Positions 16,515 to 25,700 of a stretch of DNA of 64,000 bases are shown in pieces; within the stretch, counting starts at the first letter, position 1, and every line of letters begins with the position of its first letter. The translations under genes were made by a program, and so were the position numbers. This DNA comes from Sandarakinorhabdus sp. AAP62. GTDB taxonomy: Bacteria > Pseudomonadota > Alphaproteobacteria > Sphingomonadales > Sphingomonadaceae. The stretch is from NCBI RefSeq assembly GCF_000331225.1, contig NZ_ANFY01000003.1:62001-126000 (forward strand), given 5' to 3'. The notes below the pieces were generated by a model, which made no database searches, was not told where the DNA came from, and saw nothing but the letters and a program-made list of their open reading frames with translations.

Positions 16515-17246
16515 TCAGGGCTTCACAAACCGATAATAAAACCGGTTCGTCTTCCCCCGCAGCGACGGATCGAACACCAGTTTCGTTGGATCATCGCCAG
16601 TCATTTCCAGGATCGGCACGCTGCCGGCGTAGCGGAAGCCGGCGCGGGCCATGTCGGCTTTGACAACGTCTGCGTCGATGCGGTGCGTCTTGTCGGCCTG
16701 GGCGCGGCTTTCCATGCCGGGCACGCCGTAGTGATCGATGATCAGCACCACGCCGCCGGGTTTCAGCGCGGCGAACAGGCGGGCGTTATAGGCATCGACA
16801 TCGGTGCGCGGATATTTGTATTTTTCGCTCTGCCAGTAGAGGTCGTGATAGGTGAGGTGATAGAAGGCGGCGTCGAGCTTGTCGGGCATGGCGGCCTCGC
16901 CCGGCGCGCCGATGATCAGTTCCACATTGCGATTGCGCTGCTTCACCGCGTCCCACGCGGCCACGGTCTTGGGATCTTCCATGTAATTGACCGGCTCGAC
17001 GGCAAAGACCTTGCCCTTGGGGCCGACATGGCGGGCGAGCAATTCGGTGTAATAGCCTTGGCCGGCCATCACATCCATGACGCGGGCGCCGGGGCGGATC
17101 AGGCTGTGGGCCAGCACCTCGGCGGGTTTGCGGCCGGCGTCGAGTGCCACCATCGCTTCCGGCCGGCCCGGCGCGCCAACCACATCAACCGGCGCGGCGG
17201 CCACCAGCGCCACGGCCATCAATGCCAACCCCAACACCTGCTTCAT
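16515..17246 (-). CDS. Exported class I SAM-dependent methyltransferase-like protein
   Basis: 243 residues. A clear Sec signal peptide (MKQVLGLALMAVALVAAAPVDVVG) precedes a Rossmann-like methyltransferase domain: motif I is ARVMDVMAGQGYYTELLA (about residues 53-70), then KVFAVEPVN, DAAFYHLTYHD and LKPGGVVLIIDHYGVPG. The C-terminus ends FYYRFVKP. The oddity is the combination of an SAM-binding fold with an export signal, since SAM is not known to be available in the periplasm. The family is widespread in proteobacteria as 'predicted methyltransferase'. The substrate is unknown. Confidence 0.85.
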   Translation of the reverse strand: MKQVLGLALMAVALVAAAPVDVVGAPGRPEAMVALDAGRKPAEVLAHSLIRPGARVMDVMAGQGYYTELLARHVGPKGKVFAVEPVNYMEDPKTVAAWDAVKQRNRNVELIIGAPGEAAMPDKLDAAFYHLTYHDLYWQSEKYKYPRTDVDAYNARLFAALKPGGVVLIIDHYGVPGMESRAQADKTHRIDADVVKADMARAGFRYAGSVPILEMTGDDPTKLVFDPSLRGKTNRFYYRFVKP

Positions 17247-17330
17247 TGTTCGTCCTCCCCGATTTTATCAGATGCTGCCACAGCGCGGTTCGCTTGACCA
17301 TCACTGCCGCCGCCACCATTGTGCGCCGCG

Positions 17331-17750
17331 ATGACGCCCGAAAGCCTGTTCAGTATCGCCAGCGCCGCCGTGTTGCCCGGCTGGCTGGCGCTGGCCTGCG
17401 CGCCGCTGGCCCGGGCAAGGCTGGTATTGCTGGCGCGGGTGATCGCGGTGCTGCTGTCTGGCTTGTATGTCACGCTGCTGGCGACGGGCCTTGCGGGTGA
17501 AGGCCCGCCGCCTGGCGCTGGCTTCGACACGCTGGAAGGCGTGCGGCTGCTGCTGTCTTCCCCGCAGGCGCTGCTGGCCGGTTGGGTGCATTATCTGGTC
17601 TTCGATCTGTGGGTGGGCAGCTGGGAAGCCGAGGATGATGCGCTGCCACACTGGCTGCTGCTGCCCTGTCTGGCGCTCACCTTCTTGGCCGGGCCAACGG
17701 GTCTGCTGCTTTATCACCTGCTCAAGGCCGCGCGGAAGCCGCGGTCATGA
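17331..17750 (+). CDS. ABA4-like (DUF4281) membrane protein
   Basis: A 139-residue integral membrane protein with about four hydrophobic segments (AAVLPGWLALAC, VLLARVIAVLLSGLYVTLLA, ALLAGWVHYLVFDLWVGSW, LLLPCLALTFLAGPTGLLLYHLL). The motif GWVHYLVFDLWVG with the final FLAGPTGLLLYH is the signature of the ABA4/DUF4281 family, named after a plant neoxanthin-synthesis protein; the bacterial role is unknown. ATG 17331 is used instead of an upstream start at 17319. The stop overlaps the next ATG (ATGA). Confidence 0.88.
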   Translation: MTPESLFSIASAAVLPGWLALACAPLARARLVLLARVIAVLLSGLYVTLLATGLAGEGPPPGAGFDTLEGVRLLLSSPQALLAGWVHYLVFDLWVGSWEAEDDALPHWLLLPCLALTFLAGPTGLLLYHLLKAARKPRS

Positions 17751-17938
17751 GCGAGCTGCGCAGCGTCGCATCGCCCTGCACCAACGTCTGCCGCATCGAC
17801 CGGCGGACGGGCTGGTGCGAAGGCTGCAAGCGCAGCATGGACGAAATCAGCCGCTGGCCCCATGCGGGGGATGACGAACGCCGTGCCATCCTTGCGCAAT
17901 TGCCGGCGCGGGTGGTGAAGAAGGGGCTGTGGCGATGA
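17747..17938 (+). CDS. DUF1289 domain protein (small Cys-rich, possible Fe-S)
   Basis: A 63-residue protein with the DUF1289 pattern SPCTNVCRID followed by GWCEGCKRS, giving four cysteines (CxxxC...CxxC) that could bind iron-sulfur or zinc. The role is unknown; in proteobacteria such genes commonly sit beside oxidoreductases. It overlaps both neighbours by 4 bp, so ABA4-like, DUF1289 and the LLM oxidoreductase are probably co-translated. Confidence 0.88.
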   Translation: MSELRSVASPCTNVCRIDRRTGWCEGCKRSMDEISRWPHAGDDERRAILAQLPARVVKKGLWR

Positions 17939-18942
17939 TCCCGCTTTCCGTGCTCGACCAGACGCCGATCCCGGAAGGCGTCACCCCGGCGCAGGCGCTG
18001 GCCAACAGCATTGATCTGGCCCGCCACTGCGAGGCGCTGGGCTATCAGCGTTTCTGGCTGGCCGAGCATCATGCCAGCGCCGCGCTCGCCGGCAGCGCGC
18101 CGGAAATATTGATCGGCGCCGTCGCCAACGCCACATCGCGCATCCGTGTCGGGTCGGGCGGGGTGATGCTGCCGCATTATTCGGCGCTGAAGGTGGCCGA
18201 ACAATTCAGCCTGCTGGCTGGCCTGCATCCCGGTCGCATCGATCTGGGCCTGGGCCGCGCGCCCGGCAGTGACCAGCGCACGGCCGTCGCCCTGCAGCAG
18301 GACCGGCGCCAATACGCCCCCAATCAGTTCCCGCAGCAACTGGCCGAGCTGATCGGCTATCTGGAAAACTCGCTGCCGGATGATCACCCCTTTCACGCCT
18401 ATGCCGCCACCCTGCCGGGCCGGCCGCATGTCCCCGAACCCTGGGTGCTCGGCTCCTCGCCCGATAGTGTCGCCTTCGCCGCCGATCTGGGCCTGCCGTA
18501 CTGCCTCGCCGATTTCATCGCGCCGCGGCTGGGTGAACTGGCCGAAGCCTATCGTGATCAGTTCCGTCCCCGGCATGCGGGTAGCAAGCCGCATCTGATG
18601 GTGGCGGTGTGGACCGTGTGTGCCGAAACCGACGCGGAAGCGCTGCGCCTTGCCGCGCCGGCGCGAATGATGTTCGCGCATCTGTTGATGGGCAAAAGCA
18701 TATCGGTGCCGCCGCCCGATGTGGCGCAGGCGTGGCTGGCCGATCGGCCGGATGTGGCCAAGGCCTTTGCCAGCCGCCGCGTGGTCGCCGGCAGCCCCGC
18801 CACCGTGCGCGCCGGACTTGAGCAAGTGATCGCCGAATATGCTCCGGACGAGCTGATGCTGGTCAACATCCTGCACGGCCATGAAGATCGCAAGCGCAGC
18901 TACACGCTGGCGATGGACGCAATGTCTCCGGTGGCGGCCTGA
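17935..18942 (+). CDS. LLM-class flavin-dependent oxidoreductase (MsnO8-type)
   Basis: 335 residues of the bacterial luciferase-like fold. The signature blocks are SVLDQTPIPEGV at the start, QRFWLAEHHASAALAG, the GSGGVMLPHYSALKVAEQFSLLAGLHPGRIDLGLGRAPG region and VLGSSPDSVAFAADLGLPY. This subgroup uses FMN and an aldehyde- or alkane-type substrate that cannot be told from sequence. ATG 17935 overlaps the DUF1289 stop (ATGA); the GTG at 17929 is less likely. Confidence 0.9.
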   Translation: MIPLSVLDQTPIPEGVTPAQALANSIDLARHCEALGYQRFWLAEHHASAALAGSAPEILIGAVANATSRIRVGSGGVMLPHYSALKVAEQFSLLAGLHPGRIDLGLGRAPGSDQRTAVALQQDRRQYAPNQFPQQLAELIGYLENSLPDDHPFHAYAATLPGRPHVPEPWVLGSSPDSVAFAADLGLPYCLADFIAPRLGELAEAYRDQFRPRHAGSKPHLMVAVWTVCAETDAEALRLAAPARMMFAHLLMGKSISVPPPDVAQAWLADRPDVAKAFASRRVVAGSPATVRAGLEQVIAEYAPDELMLVNILHGHEDRKRSYTLAMDAMSPVAA

Positions 18943-18946
18943 CCCC

Positions 18947-19393
18947 ATGGGCAAGCGCGTGTTGGCGATTGCGTCCGGCGGCGGGCATTTCATTCAACTC
19001 ATGCGCCTGTCGCCTGCGTGGGACGGCCATCAGGTGAGCATCGCCACGGTTGACCCCACGTCGCGGGCGCTGGTGAGTGATGCGCCCTTCTTCACCTTCC
19101 GCGATGTCTCCCGTGCCGATTGGTGGCGCATTCCGGCCGCCACGCTGGATATCGCCGCCATCCTGCTGAAGGTGCGCCCGCAGGTGATCATTACCACTGG
19201 CGCGCTGCCGGGCCTGATCGCCTGTGCGCTGGCCCGCCCGTTTGGAGCCAAGAGCCTGTGGGTGGACAGTATCGCCAATAGCGAAATATTGTCGGGCAGC
19301 GGCGGGCAGGCCGGCCGTGTGTGCAGCCAAGTCGTGACCCAGTGGCCCCATCTCGCCACGGACAGGGTGGAGCATTGGGGCAGCGTGCTGTGA
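18947..19393 (+). CDS. Alg14/PssD-like glycosyltransferase anchor subunit
   Basis: 148 residues matching the N-terminal half of GT28-type UDP-sugar transferases. It has the GSGGGHF-like start IASGGGHFIQLMRL, VRPQVIITTGALPGLIA and LWVDSIANSE. In split systems (eukaryotic Alg14, rhizobial PssD, EpsF-like) this half anchors the complex at the membrane and binds the acceptor, while the next gene supplies the UDP-sugar site. Its TGA overlaps the GTG start of that gene (GTGA). Confidence 0.85.
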   Translation: MGKRVLAIASGGGHFIQLMRLSPAWDGHQVSIATVDPTSRALVSDAPFFTFRDVSRADWWRIPAATLDIAAILLKVRPQVIITTGALPGLIACALARPFGAKSLWVDSIANSEILSGSGGQAGRVCSQVVTQWPHLATDRVEHWGSVL

Positions 19394-19878
19394 ACGGCGT
19401 GTTCGTTTCGGTCGGCTCGATGATGCCGTTTGACCGGCTGACCCGCGCCATGGACGAATGGGCCGCTGCCAACCCGGGCATCCCGGTCGAGATCCAGATC
19501 GGCAAGGGCACATACGAGCCACGCCACGCCAAGTGGGTGCGCAAGCTGGCGCTGCCCGATTACCAGGCCCGCGTCGCTGGCTGCGCGCTGTTCGTCGCCC
19601 ATTGCGGCATGGGATCGATCATCAGCGCCATCGAGGCCGGCAAGCCGATCCTGATGCTGCCGCGCCTGCAAGCGATGGGCGAGCACAACACCGATCACCA
19701 ATTGGCCACCGCCAAGCATGTCGGCATCCGCCCCGGCCTGCATGTTGCTGCCGATGGGGACGATCTGAAAGCCCGCGCCAGTGCCTTGCTGGCCGACACC
19801 GGCACCGCCCCCGCCCCGATTTCCCGTTTCGCCGATCCGGAATTCACCACCCGCATCCGCGCCTTCATCGAGAGTTGA
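19390..19878 (+). CDS. Alg13/PssE-like glycosyltransferase catalytic subunit
   Basis: 162 residues corresponding to the C-terminal GT28 half that binds the UDP-sugar. The GTG start overlaps the stop of the partner subunit. It begins VFVSVGSMMPFDRLTRAMDEWA and contains the donor-site motif VAHCGMGSIISAIEAGKPILMLPR (roughly residues 78-101), followed by GEHNTDHQLATA. Together with 18947-19393 it should form a UDP-GlcNAc- or UDP-GlcA-type transferase; the nearest functional analogues act in exopolysaccharide synthesis. No other exopolysaccharide genes are nearby. Confidence 0.87.
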   Translation: MNGVFVSVGSMMPFDRLTRAMDEWAAANPGIPVEIQIGKGTYEPRHAKWVRKLALPDYQARVAGCALFVAHCGMGSIISAIEAGKPILMLPRLQAMGEHNTDHQLATAKHVGIRPGLHVAADGDDLKARASALLADTGTAPAPISRFADPEFTTRIRAFIES

Positions 19879-19881
19879 GCC

Positions 19882-20691
19882 TTGCACCCCTTCATCCCCG
19901 TCGAACCGTCTGACCGCCCCGGCCACTACCGCTTTACCGTGCCGAAGAATCTGTGCGTCGGTCCGCCCGATCGGTTGTTCATGTTCGGCGGCGTCGGCCT
20001 TGCCAGTGCGCTGGCCGCCGTTGAGGCGCACACTGGCCGCCCAACCGTTTGGGCGGCGGCGCAATATCTCAGCTACGCAAGGCCGGGGACCGAGCTTGAT
20101 CTGGAAGTGATCGTGCCGGTCACGGGCAAATACAACAGCCAGGCGCGCGTCATCACCCGGGCCGGCGATCAGGAGATCATCACCGTCAACGCCGCGCTGG
20201 GCAGCCGGCCCGACAGCCCGCACCACCAGTGGGCCGTGATGCCGGCCGTGCCGCCGCCGGAAGACTGCCCGGAAATGACCATCCGCTGGCAGCGCGACCC
20301 CGACGACATGAACAGCCAGTGGGACCGCCGCGTGGCCGCCGGCAGTTTCGGCCGCGAGCGCGGCAAGGCGCCGCCGGCCACCGATGGCATTGGCCGGCTG
20401 TGGGTGCGGCCGACCAACCGCGATCTGGCCATCGATCGGCTGGTGCTGGCGGTGATGGCGGATTTCCTGCCTTCGGGCGTCGGCAACGCGATGGGGGCGA
20501 ACGCCGGCGGCAACAGCCTTGATAACACCATTCGCTACATGAATTTCGTGCCGACCGAATGGGTGCTGGCCGATATCCGCATCCACGCCGTGCACGCCGG
20601 TTTCGCCCATGGCCGCGTGCATCTGTTTGCCCAGGATGGCACGTTGCTGGCCACGGCGAGCCAGAGCCTGATTGTGCGAATTCACAGTTGA
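19882..20691 (+). CDS. Double hot-dog acyl-CoA thioesterase
   Basis: 269 residues with two hot-dog halves. The first ends around VEAHTGRPTVWAAAQYLSYARPGTEL. The second contains NRDLAIDRLVLAVMADFLPSGVGN and LDNTIRYMNFVPTEWVLADIRIHAVHAGFAHGRVHLF, typical of TesB-like and acyl-CoA thioesterase domain proteins. The start is a TTG at 19882, 3 nt after the previous stop; no ATG or GTG gives a full first domain. It probably hydrolyses acyl-CoA in the cytoplasm; chain length is unknown. Confidence 0.85.
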   Translation: MHPFIPVEPSDRPGHYRFTVPKNLCVGPPDRLFMFGGVGLASALAAVEAHTGRPTVWAAAQYLSYARPGTELDLEVIVPVTGKYNSQARVITRAGDQEIITVNAALGSRPDSPHHQWAVMPAVPPPEDCPEMTIRWQRDPDDMNSQWDRRVAAGSFGRERGKAPPATDGIGRLWVRPTNRDLAIDRLVLAVMADFLPSGVGNAMGANAGGNSLDNTIRYMNFVPTEWVLADIRIHAVHAGFAHGRVHLFAQDGTLLATASQSLIVRIHS

Positions 20692-20722
20692 GGAGCGCCG
20701 TCGCCGGGCCTAGCCTTGCGAC

Positions 20723-22648
20723 ATGACACCGCACCTCATCGCCCTGCTTCTCGCCTCCGCCGCCGCGCAGGCCCCGCCAACCGCCAGCCCGGCTGCGCAG
20801 GCCGACAATGCAGCGCTGGCCGCAACGCTGAACTGGGCGGACGATCAGGACTTCGATTTCGCCAGCCGCGGCTTTCTCGGTTCCATCCCCGACGGCAAGA
20901 TCCGCAACGCCAAGGGCGAGGTGCTGCGCGATCTGGCCGATGAAGCCCAGTTCACCGGGCCAGCCCCAGCCACGGTAAACCCCAGCCTGTGGCGCAACGC
21001 GACGCTGGTGGCGAAACACGGCCTGTTTCAGGTGGCCGACGGTATCTGGCAGGTGCGCGGGCTCGATCTCGCCAACATGACCGTGATCCGCGGCAACAGT
21101 GGCTGGATCATCGTCGATCCGCTTACCGGCGCCGAATCCGCCAAGGCCGCCATGGCGCTGGTAACCGAAAAACTGGGCCAGCGCCCAGTGGTTGCCGTGA
21201 TTTACACGCACAGCCATGTCGATCATTTCGGCGGCGTGCTGGGCGTGGTGAAACCGGCCGATGTCGCCGCCGGCAAGGTGCAGATCATCGCGCCCGAAGG
21301 TTTCCTGGAACATGCCGTGTCGGAAAATGTCATCGCCGGCCCGGCCATGCTGCGCCGCGCCGTCTATATGTTTGGCACCAGCCTGCCGCACAATGCCACC
21401 GGCCATGTCTCCTCCGGCCTGTCGTCGTTCAACACCCCCGGCACCTACGGCCTGATCCCGCCGACCGACAGCATCACGCCGGCCAGCAGCAACCGCATCG
21501 TCGATGGGGTGGAAATCCAGTTCCAGCTCACCCCCAACACCGAGGCGCCGGCCGAAATGAACTTCTATCTGCCGGCGTGGAAGGCGCTGTGCCTGGCGGA
21601 AAATGCCAACGCCTCGATGCACAATCTGCTCACGCCGCGCGGGGCGCTGGTGCGCGATGCCAAGGGCTGGGCGGATTATCTGGTGGAAGCGCGGCGGCGC
21701 TGGGGCGGCGAGGCAGACGTGCTGTTCACCAGCCATTTCTGGCCGCGCTGGGGCAAGGATCATATCGGCGACTATCTGCTGCGCCATGCCCAGGCCTATG
21801 CCTTCGTCCATAATGAAAGCGTGCGCTTGATGAATACCGGTCTGAACGCGGTGGAAATCGGCGAGGCGATCAAGCTGCCCGAGCCGCTGGCCAAGGCGTG
21901 GTTCAACCGGCCAAATTACGGCAGCCTGAAATTCAACGCGCGTGCCGTCTATCAGCGCTATCTGGGCGCGTTCGATGGTGATCCGGCCACGCTCGATCCG
22001 CTGCCGCGCGCTGACCTTGCGCCGCGCATGATCAAGCAGATGGGCGGGCCCCGGAAAGTACTGGCCGCAGGCAAGGCCGCTGCCGCCAAGGGCGATGACC
22101 GTTGGGCCGCCACCCTGCTCTCCACGCTGGTGCGCGCTGCGCCTGATACGCCGGGCGCCAAGGCGGCGCTGGCCGGCGTCTATCGCCAGCTGGCCTGGCG
22201 GGCCGAGGCAGCACCGTGGCGCAATTTCTATCTGACCGGCGCGCAGGAGCTGGAGCAGGGCATCAAGCCCGGCGAACCGGCGAGCGCGGCCGGCATTGCC
22301 GCCAATCTGACCGTCTCGATGCTGCTCGACAGCATGAGCGTGCGGCTGGTGCCAGACCGGGCCATCGCGCCGCTGACGATCGCGTTCGAGATTCCCGATA
22401 CCAAGGAACGCCATCTTGTCAGCATCGGCAATGGCGTGATGCTGCACGAAAAGGGCGCCACCGATGCCGCGGAGGCCACGCTGGTGGTGCCGCGCCGGGC
22501 GCTGATCGGCCTGATCGGCGGTGTGGTGAAGGCGCCGGAGCTGATGGCGGCGGGTCAACTGGCAATCAAGGGCGATCTGGCGGTGTTGCAGCGCTTCATG
22601 GGCCTGTTCCAGCCGCCGAAGCCGGATTTCCCGCTGGTCGCGCCGTAA
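20723..22648 (+). CDS. Alkyl/aryl-sulfatase, metallo-beta-lactamase fold (SdsA1-like)
   Basis: A 641-residue exported sulfatase that releases sulfate from primary alkyl sulfates such as SDS. A short signal peptide (MTPHLIALLLASAAAQA) precedes the zinc-binding motif THSHVDHFGG (about residues 163-172), the EMNFYLPAWKALCLAENANASMHN block and TSHFWPRWG. After it come the alpha-helical dimerisation domain and a C-terminal SCP-2-like domain (residues about 530-641, ending QPPKPDFPLVAP). Length and domain order fit SdsA1. It is convergent with the cytochrome operon, with a REP-B pair between them. Confidence 0.93.
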   Translation: MTPHLIALLLASAAAQAPPTASPAAQADNAALAATLNWADDQDFDFASRGFLGSIPDGKIRNAKGEVLRDLADEAQFTGPAPATVNPSLWRNATLVAKHGLFQVADGIWQVRGLDLANMTVIRGNSGWIIVDPLTGAESAKAAMALVTEKLGQRPVVAVIYTHSHVDHFGGVLGVVKPADVAAGKVQIIAPEGFLEHAVSENVIAGPAMLRRAVYMFGTSLPHNATGHVSSGLSSFNTPGTYGLIPPTDSITPASSNRIVDGVEIQFQLTPNTEAPAEMNFYLPAWKALCLAENANASMHNLLTPRGALVRDAKGWADYLVEARRRWGGEADVLFTSHFWPRWGKDHIGDYLLRHAQAYAFVHNESVRLMNTGLNAVEIGEAIKLPEPLAKAWFNRPNYGSLKFNARAVYQRYLGAFDGDPATLDPLPRADLAPRMIKQMGGPRKVLAAGKAAAAKGDDRWAATLLSTLVRAAPDTPGAKAALAGVYRQLAWRAEAAPWRNFYLTGAQELEQGIKPGEPASAAGIAANLTVSMLLDSMSVRLVPDRAIAPLTIAFEIPDTKERHLVSIGNGVMLHEKGATDAAEATLVVPRRALIGLIGGVVKAPELMAAGQLAIKGDLAVLQRFMGLFQPPKPDFPLVAP

Positions 22649-22658
22649 GCCAGGCCCG

Positions 22659-22756
22659 TCATGCTGGCGCAGGCCAGCATCCACCGTGCCGGTTGCGCCC
22701 CTTTTCTCGCCAGGTGGGTGCTCGCCCAACAATGGATGCTGGCCTGCGCCAGCATG
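22659..22756. repeat. REP-B inverted pair
   Basis: Two REP-B units, TCATGCTGGCGCAGGCCAGC-type at 22659-22683 and its reverse complement at 22733-22756, separated by 49 nt. Each unit is itself a hairpin (TGCTGGC/GCCAGCA with GCAG between). It fills the convergent gap between the sulfatase and decaheme cytochrome genes. Unlike the other three REP-B pairs, it has no flanking REP-A units. Confidence 0.9.
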
Positions 22757-22777
22757 GCTGCGGCTGAGGGTGGGGCG

Positions 22778-25700
22778 CTACTTCTTGAGCGGCGACCACG
22801 CCCCCATGTCGACCCGGTCGGTCACGCGATAGGGCTGGCCGTTCTCGCCGATGAAGAAATGCTCGGTTTCCTTGCGGTTGAACGGGCGTGAGCCCAGCCG
22901 GCCAAGGATGGCGATCTGGCCGCCGGTCTCGTCCACCGCGCGATCGCGGTCCAGCCCCTTCGATACCGACAGCGCCGGGCGGGCGGTGCGGGTGAAGGCG
23001 ATCAGTTCCGGCATCGGCTTGGGTGAGAAGCCGTAGAAATTCGGCTGGCTGTCCGGGCTGGTCAGTTGCAGCACCTTCACGCCATTCTTCCCGTCTGCAA
23101 CATAGGCGAACAGCGTCGCATTGGTGCTGGCCACCACCACGTCTTCGGCATCGTTGAGCGTGCCGTTCGCGGTGAAGCGCTGGTAGAGCTTGGGCGCCAG
23201 CGGCTTCTTGATGTCGACGATCACCAGGCCTTCGCCCTTGGCGGCGACATAGGCATAGGTGCGGGCGAGGTAGAATTTGCGCGCGTCGGCAATCGGCAGG
23301 GTGGCTTCAGGGTGATGCACCGGGCGCTGCAGATCGGCGATGTCGAACACTTCGAGGCCATTGGCGGTCGTCACCCACAGATAGCGGAACTGCACCGCGC
23401 TGGCCCGCGCATCGTTCAGCGGCAGCGCGGCGGCGAGTTTGGGCGCCTTGGGATTGTCAAGGTTCACCACCACCACCCCACGCGGCGTGGTGACATAGGC
23501 CATGTAGCCGGCCAGCGTGACATGGCGGGCGCCGTTCAGCACGCCATCCGGATTCCACGCGGTCTTGCCGCCTTCCAGCGTGGTGCGGCGCAGGAAATTG
23601 TTGCGCGGCTCGCCGTCGGTGAGCGTGTCGACATTCACCAGAACCAGGCCCTCGACGGCATCGGTCACCACCGCATAGCGGTAGATCTCGTGCATCTTCT
23701 GCTCCTGGTTGTAGCCGGCCAGCGGGTCAGCCAGTGGCTCGCCCCTGGCGCGCTTTTCCTGCTCACCCACAATCTTGTCGTTGCGCGGCACCGATACGGA
23801 TTGGGTAGTGGCAATCGCCATGCAGGTGGCGTTGGCGGTCTTCACCTGCGCGTCGTGGCCCAAGGCGGAGAAGGGCGATTTGACGATGCGTTCCGAAACG
23901 CCCTTGTTCGACAGGTTGGCAATATCATAGGCGACGAAGCCGCCCTTGCCTTCGGCCACATAGAGATATTCGCCGCGGTTCTGGATGCAGCGCACTTCGC
24001 CGCTGGCGCCTTGCGTGATGTTGCGGATTTCCTCGGTCGGGTTGGTTTCGCCAGAGAATTTCTTGTCGAAGATGCGGCCGCGGTTCCAGTTGATCAGTTC
24101 GCGCTTGTTCTGTTCGACATGCAGCTTCCAGAAATCCGGATAGGCATAGCGGTGCAGGTAGGAGCCGAACACCGCCTGCGGTTCGCCAAATTCCGTTACC
24201 CGCACCGCTTCCACGGCCCGGTCCAGCCCGAAGAAGGCATGCATGCCGACGAAGTTGATGAAATTGGTGCCCTGCAGGGTCAGTTGCGCCAGCACGGCGT
24301 TATTGTCGTCCTCATCGCTCACGTGGCAATCGGTGCAGGTCTTGGTTTCCTGAGTGCGCACCGTGTGCGGGAAGTGCGGCGCGAACGCCTGGGACGAGAA
24401 GCCCGACGCCGCGATCGGCGTCTGCTGCACATAGATGCGTTCGCGATTGATGTTGGTCGAAGTCAGGATCAGTGCCGAGCTTGACCGGATCGGCGCGATG
24501 ATGCCGCCCTTGCTGGTCTGGTGGCGGCCCAGCTGGAAGATCTCGTCACGCGCCACCTGCGGGTTGTAGGTGGCGTAATTGCGCGTTTCCTGTTCCTCAT
24601 ATTTGTGGGTCTTGGTCTTCCAGTTGGCCTCGATCGGCAGGTGGCAGCCGCCGCAGCTGGTGGTCCAGCTGGTATGGCAGGCGAAACAGGCCATATTGTC
24701 GTCCTTGTGGGCCCGCTCACCCACGCCGGGGCCGAAATTCATCGCGCCGCCTGTGCTGGCCAGCGTGCCCATCAGCTTGGCGCGCGCCGCCTTGGCGTTG
24801 AAATCCGGGTGATCGCGGCTCACGCTGTCCTTCACCAGTTTCACGCGCCACACGAGCTTGGGATCGCTGGCCGAACGTTGCCACAGCACGCGGCGGCCGG
24901 CGGCATCCACGCCCCATTCAAAGCGCAGCCGGCCATCGGGATTGCGGATGATCGAAAGATCGGTGCCCGGCGGCGGCGCTGCGAGGTTGGAGGTGCGCAA
25001 TGACGGATAGGCATCGGCGGTGCCGTGGCAATCCTTGCAGCCAATCTCCACGCTGTTGGCGACTTCACCGTGGATGAAGCCATTGCCATGGGCATCCTGG
25101 GCAAAATGGCAATCAGCGCACTGCATGCCGACCTCGGTATGGATGTCCATCAGGTGCACGGCCTTGCCGGGCTGGCCGGGGCCGGGGGTGGCAGCGGGCG
25201 GGGTGAACTGGGGTTGGCCGGCCTTGCGGAACTTCTCGGGGTCGTTGGGATCGACAATGTGCGCCGTATCGGTGCCCCAGGTCGCCATATTGCCGCCGGC
25301 ATCGAGCAGATTGCCCTCGCGGTCACGCTTGTAGACGGCGCGGAAGTTCCAGCCGTGGCCGTGATAATCGGCGAACTGGGTATCCTTCATCTTGTCGTTG
25401 CGGTCGTTCACCGTGCGCAGGAAATCGAGATCGCTCCACGACCCATGGGCGGCGGCGGCTTCCGGGTTGCGTTCATTGGTTTCGCGCACTTCGGCGGCGG
25501 TGGGATAGCGCTGGCGCTTGAACAGCCGGTCATAGTCGGCGTCGCTCATGCCTGGCGGCTTGGGATAGGGATTGTCCTTGCCCGGCCACATGCGCGGTGC
25601 ATCGCTTTCATAATCCCACATCGTGTAGCCATAGTAGGTGTTCACGAACATGTTGGGCTGGTGCATGTGGCAATTCATGCACAGGCTGGACGGCATGGCG

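Noticed and set aside
20186-22732. An 848-codon minus-strand frame
   Set aside because: Antisense to the alkylsulfatase and thioesterase genes; no recognisable domain and His/Arg/Gly-rich composition.
22659-22756. REP-B pairs as a CRISPR array
   Set aside because: Only two units per site, inverted rather than direct, and no cas genes in the window.
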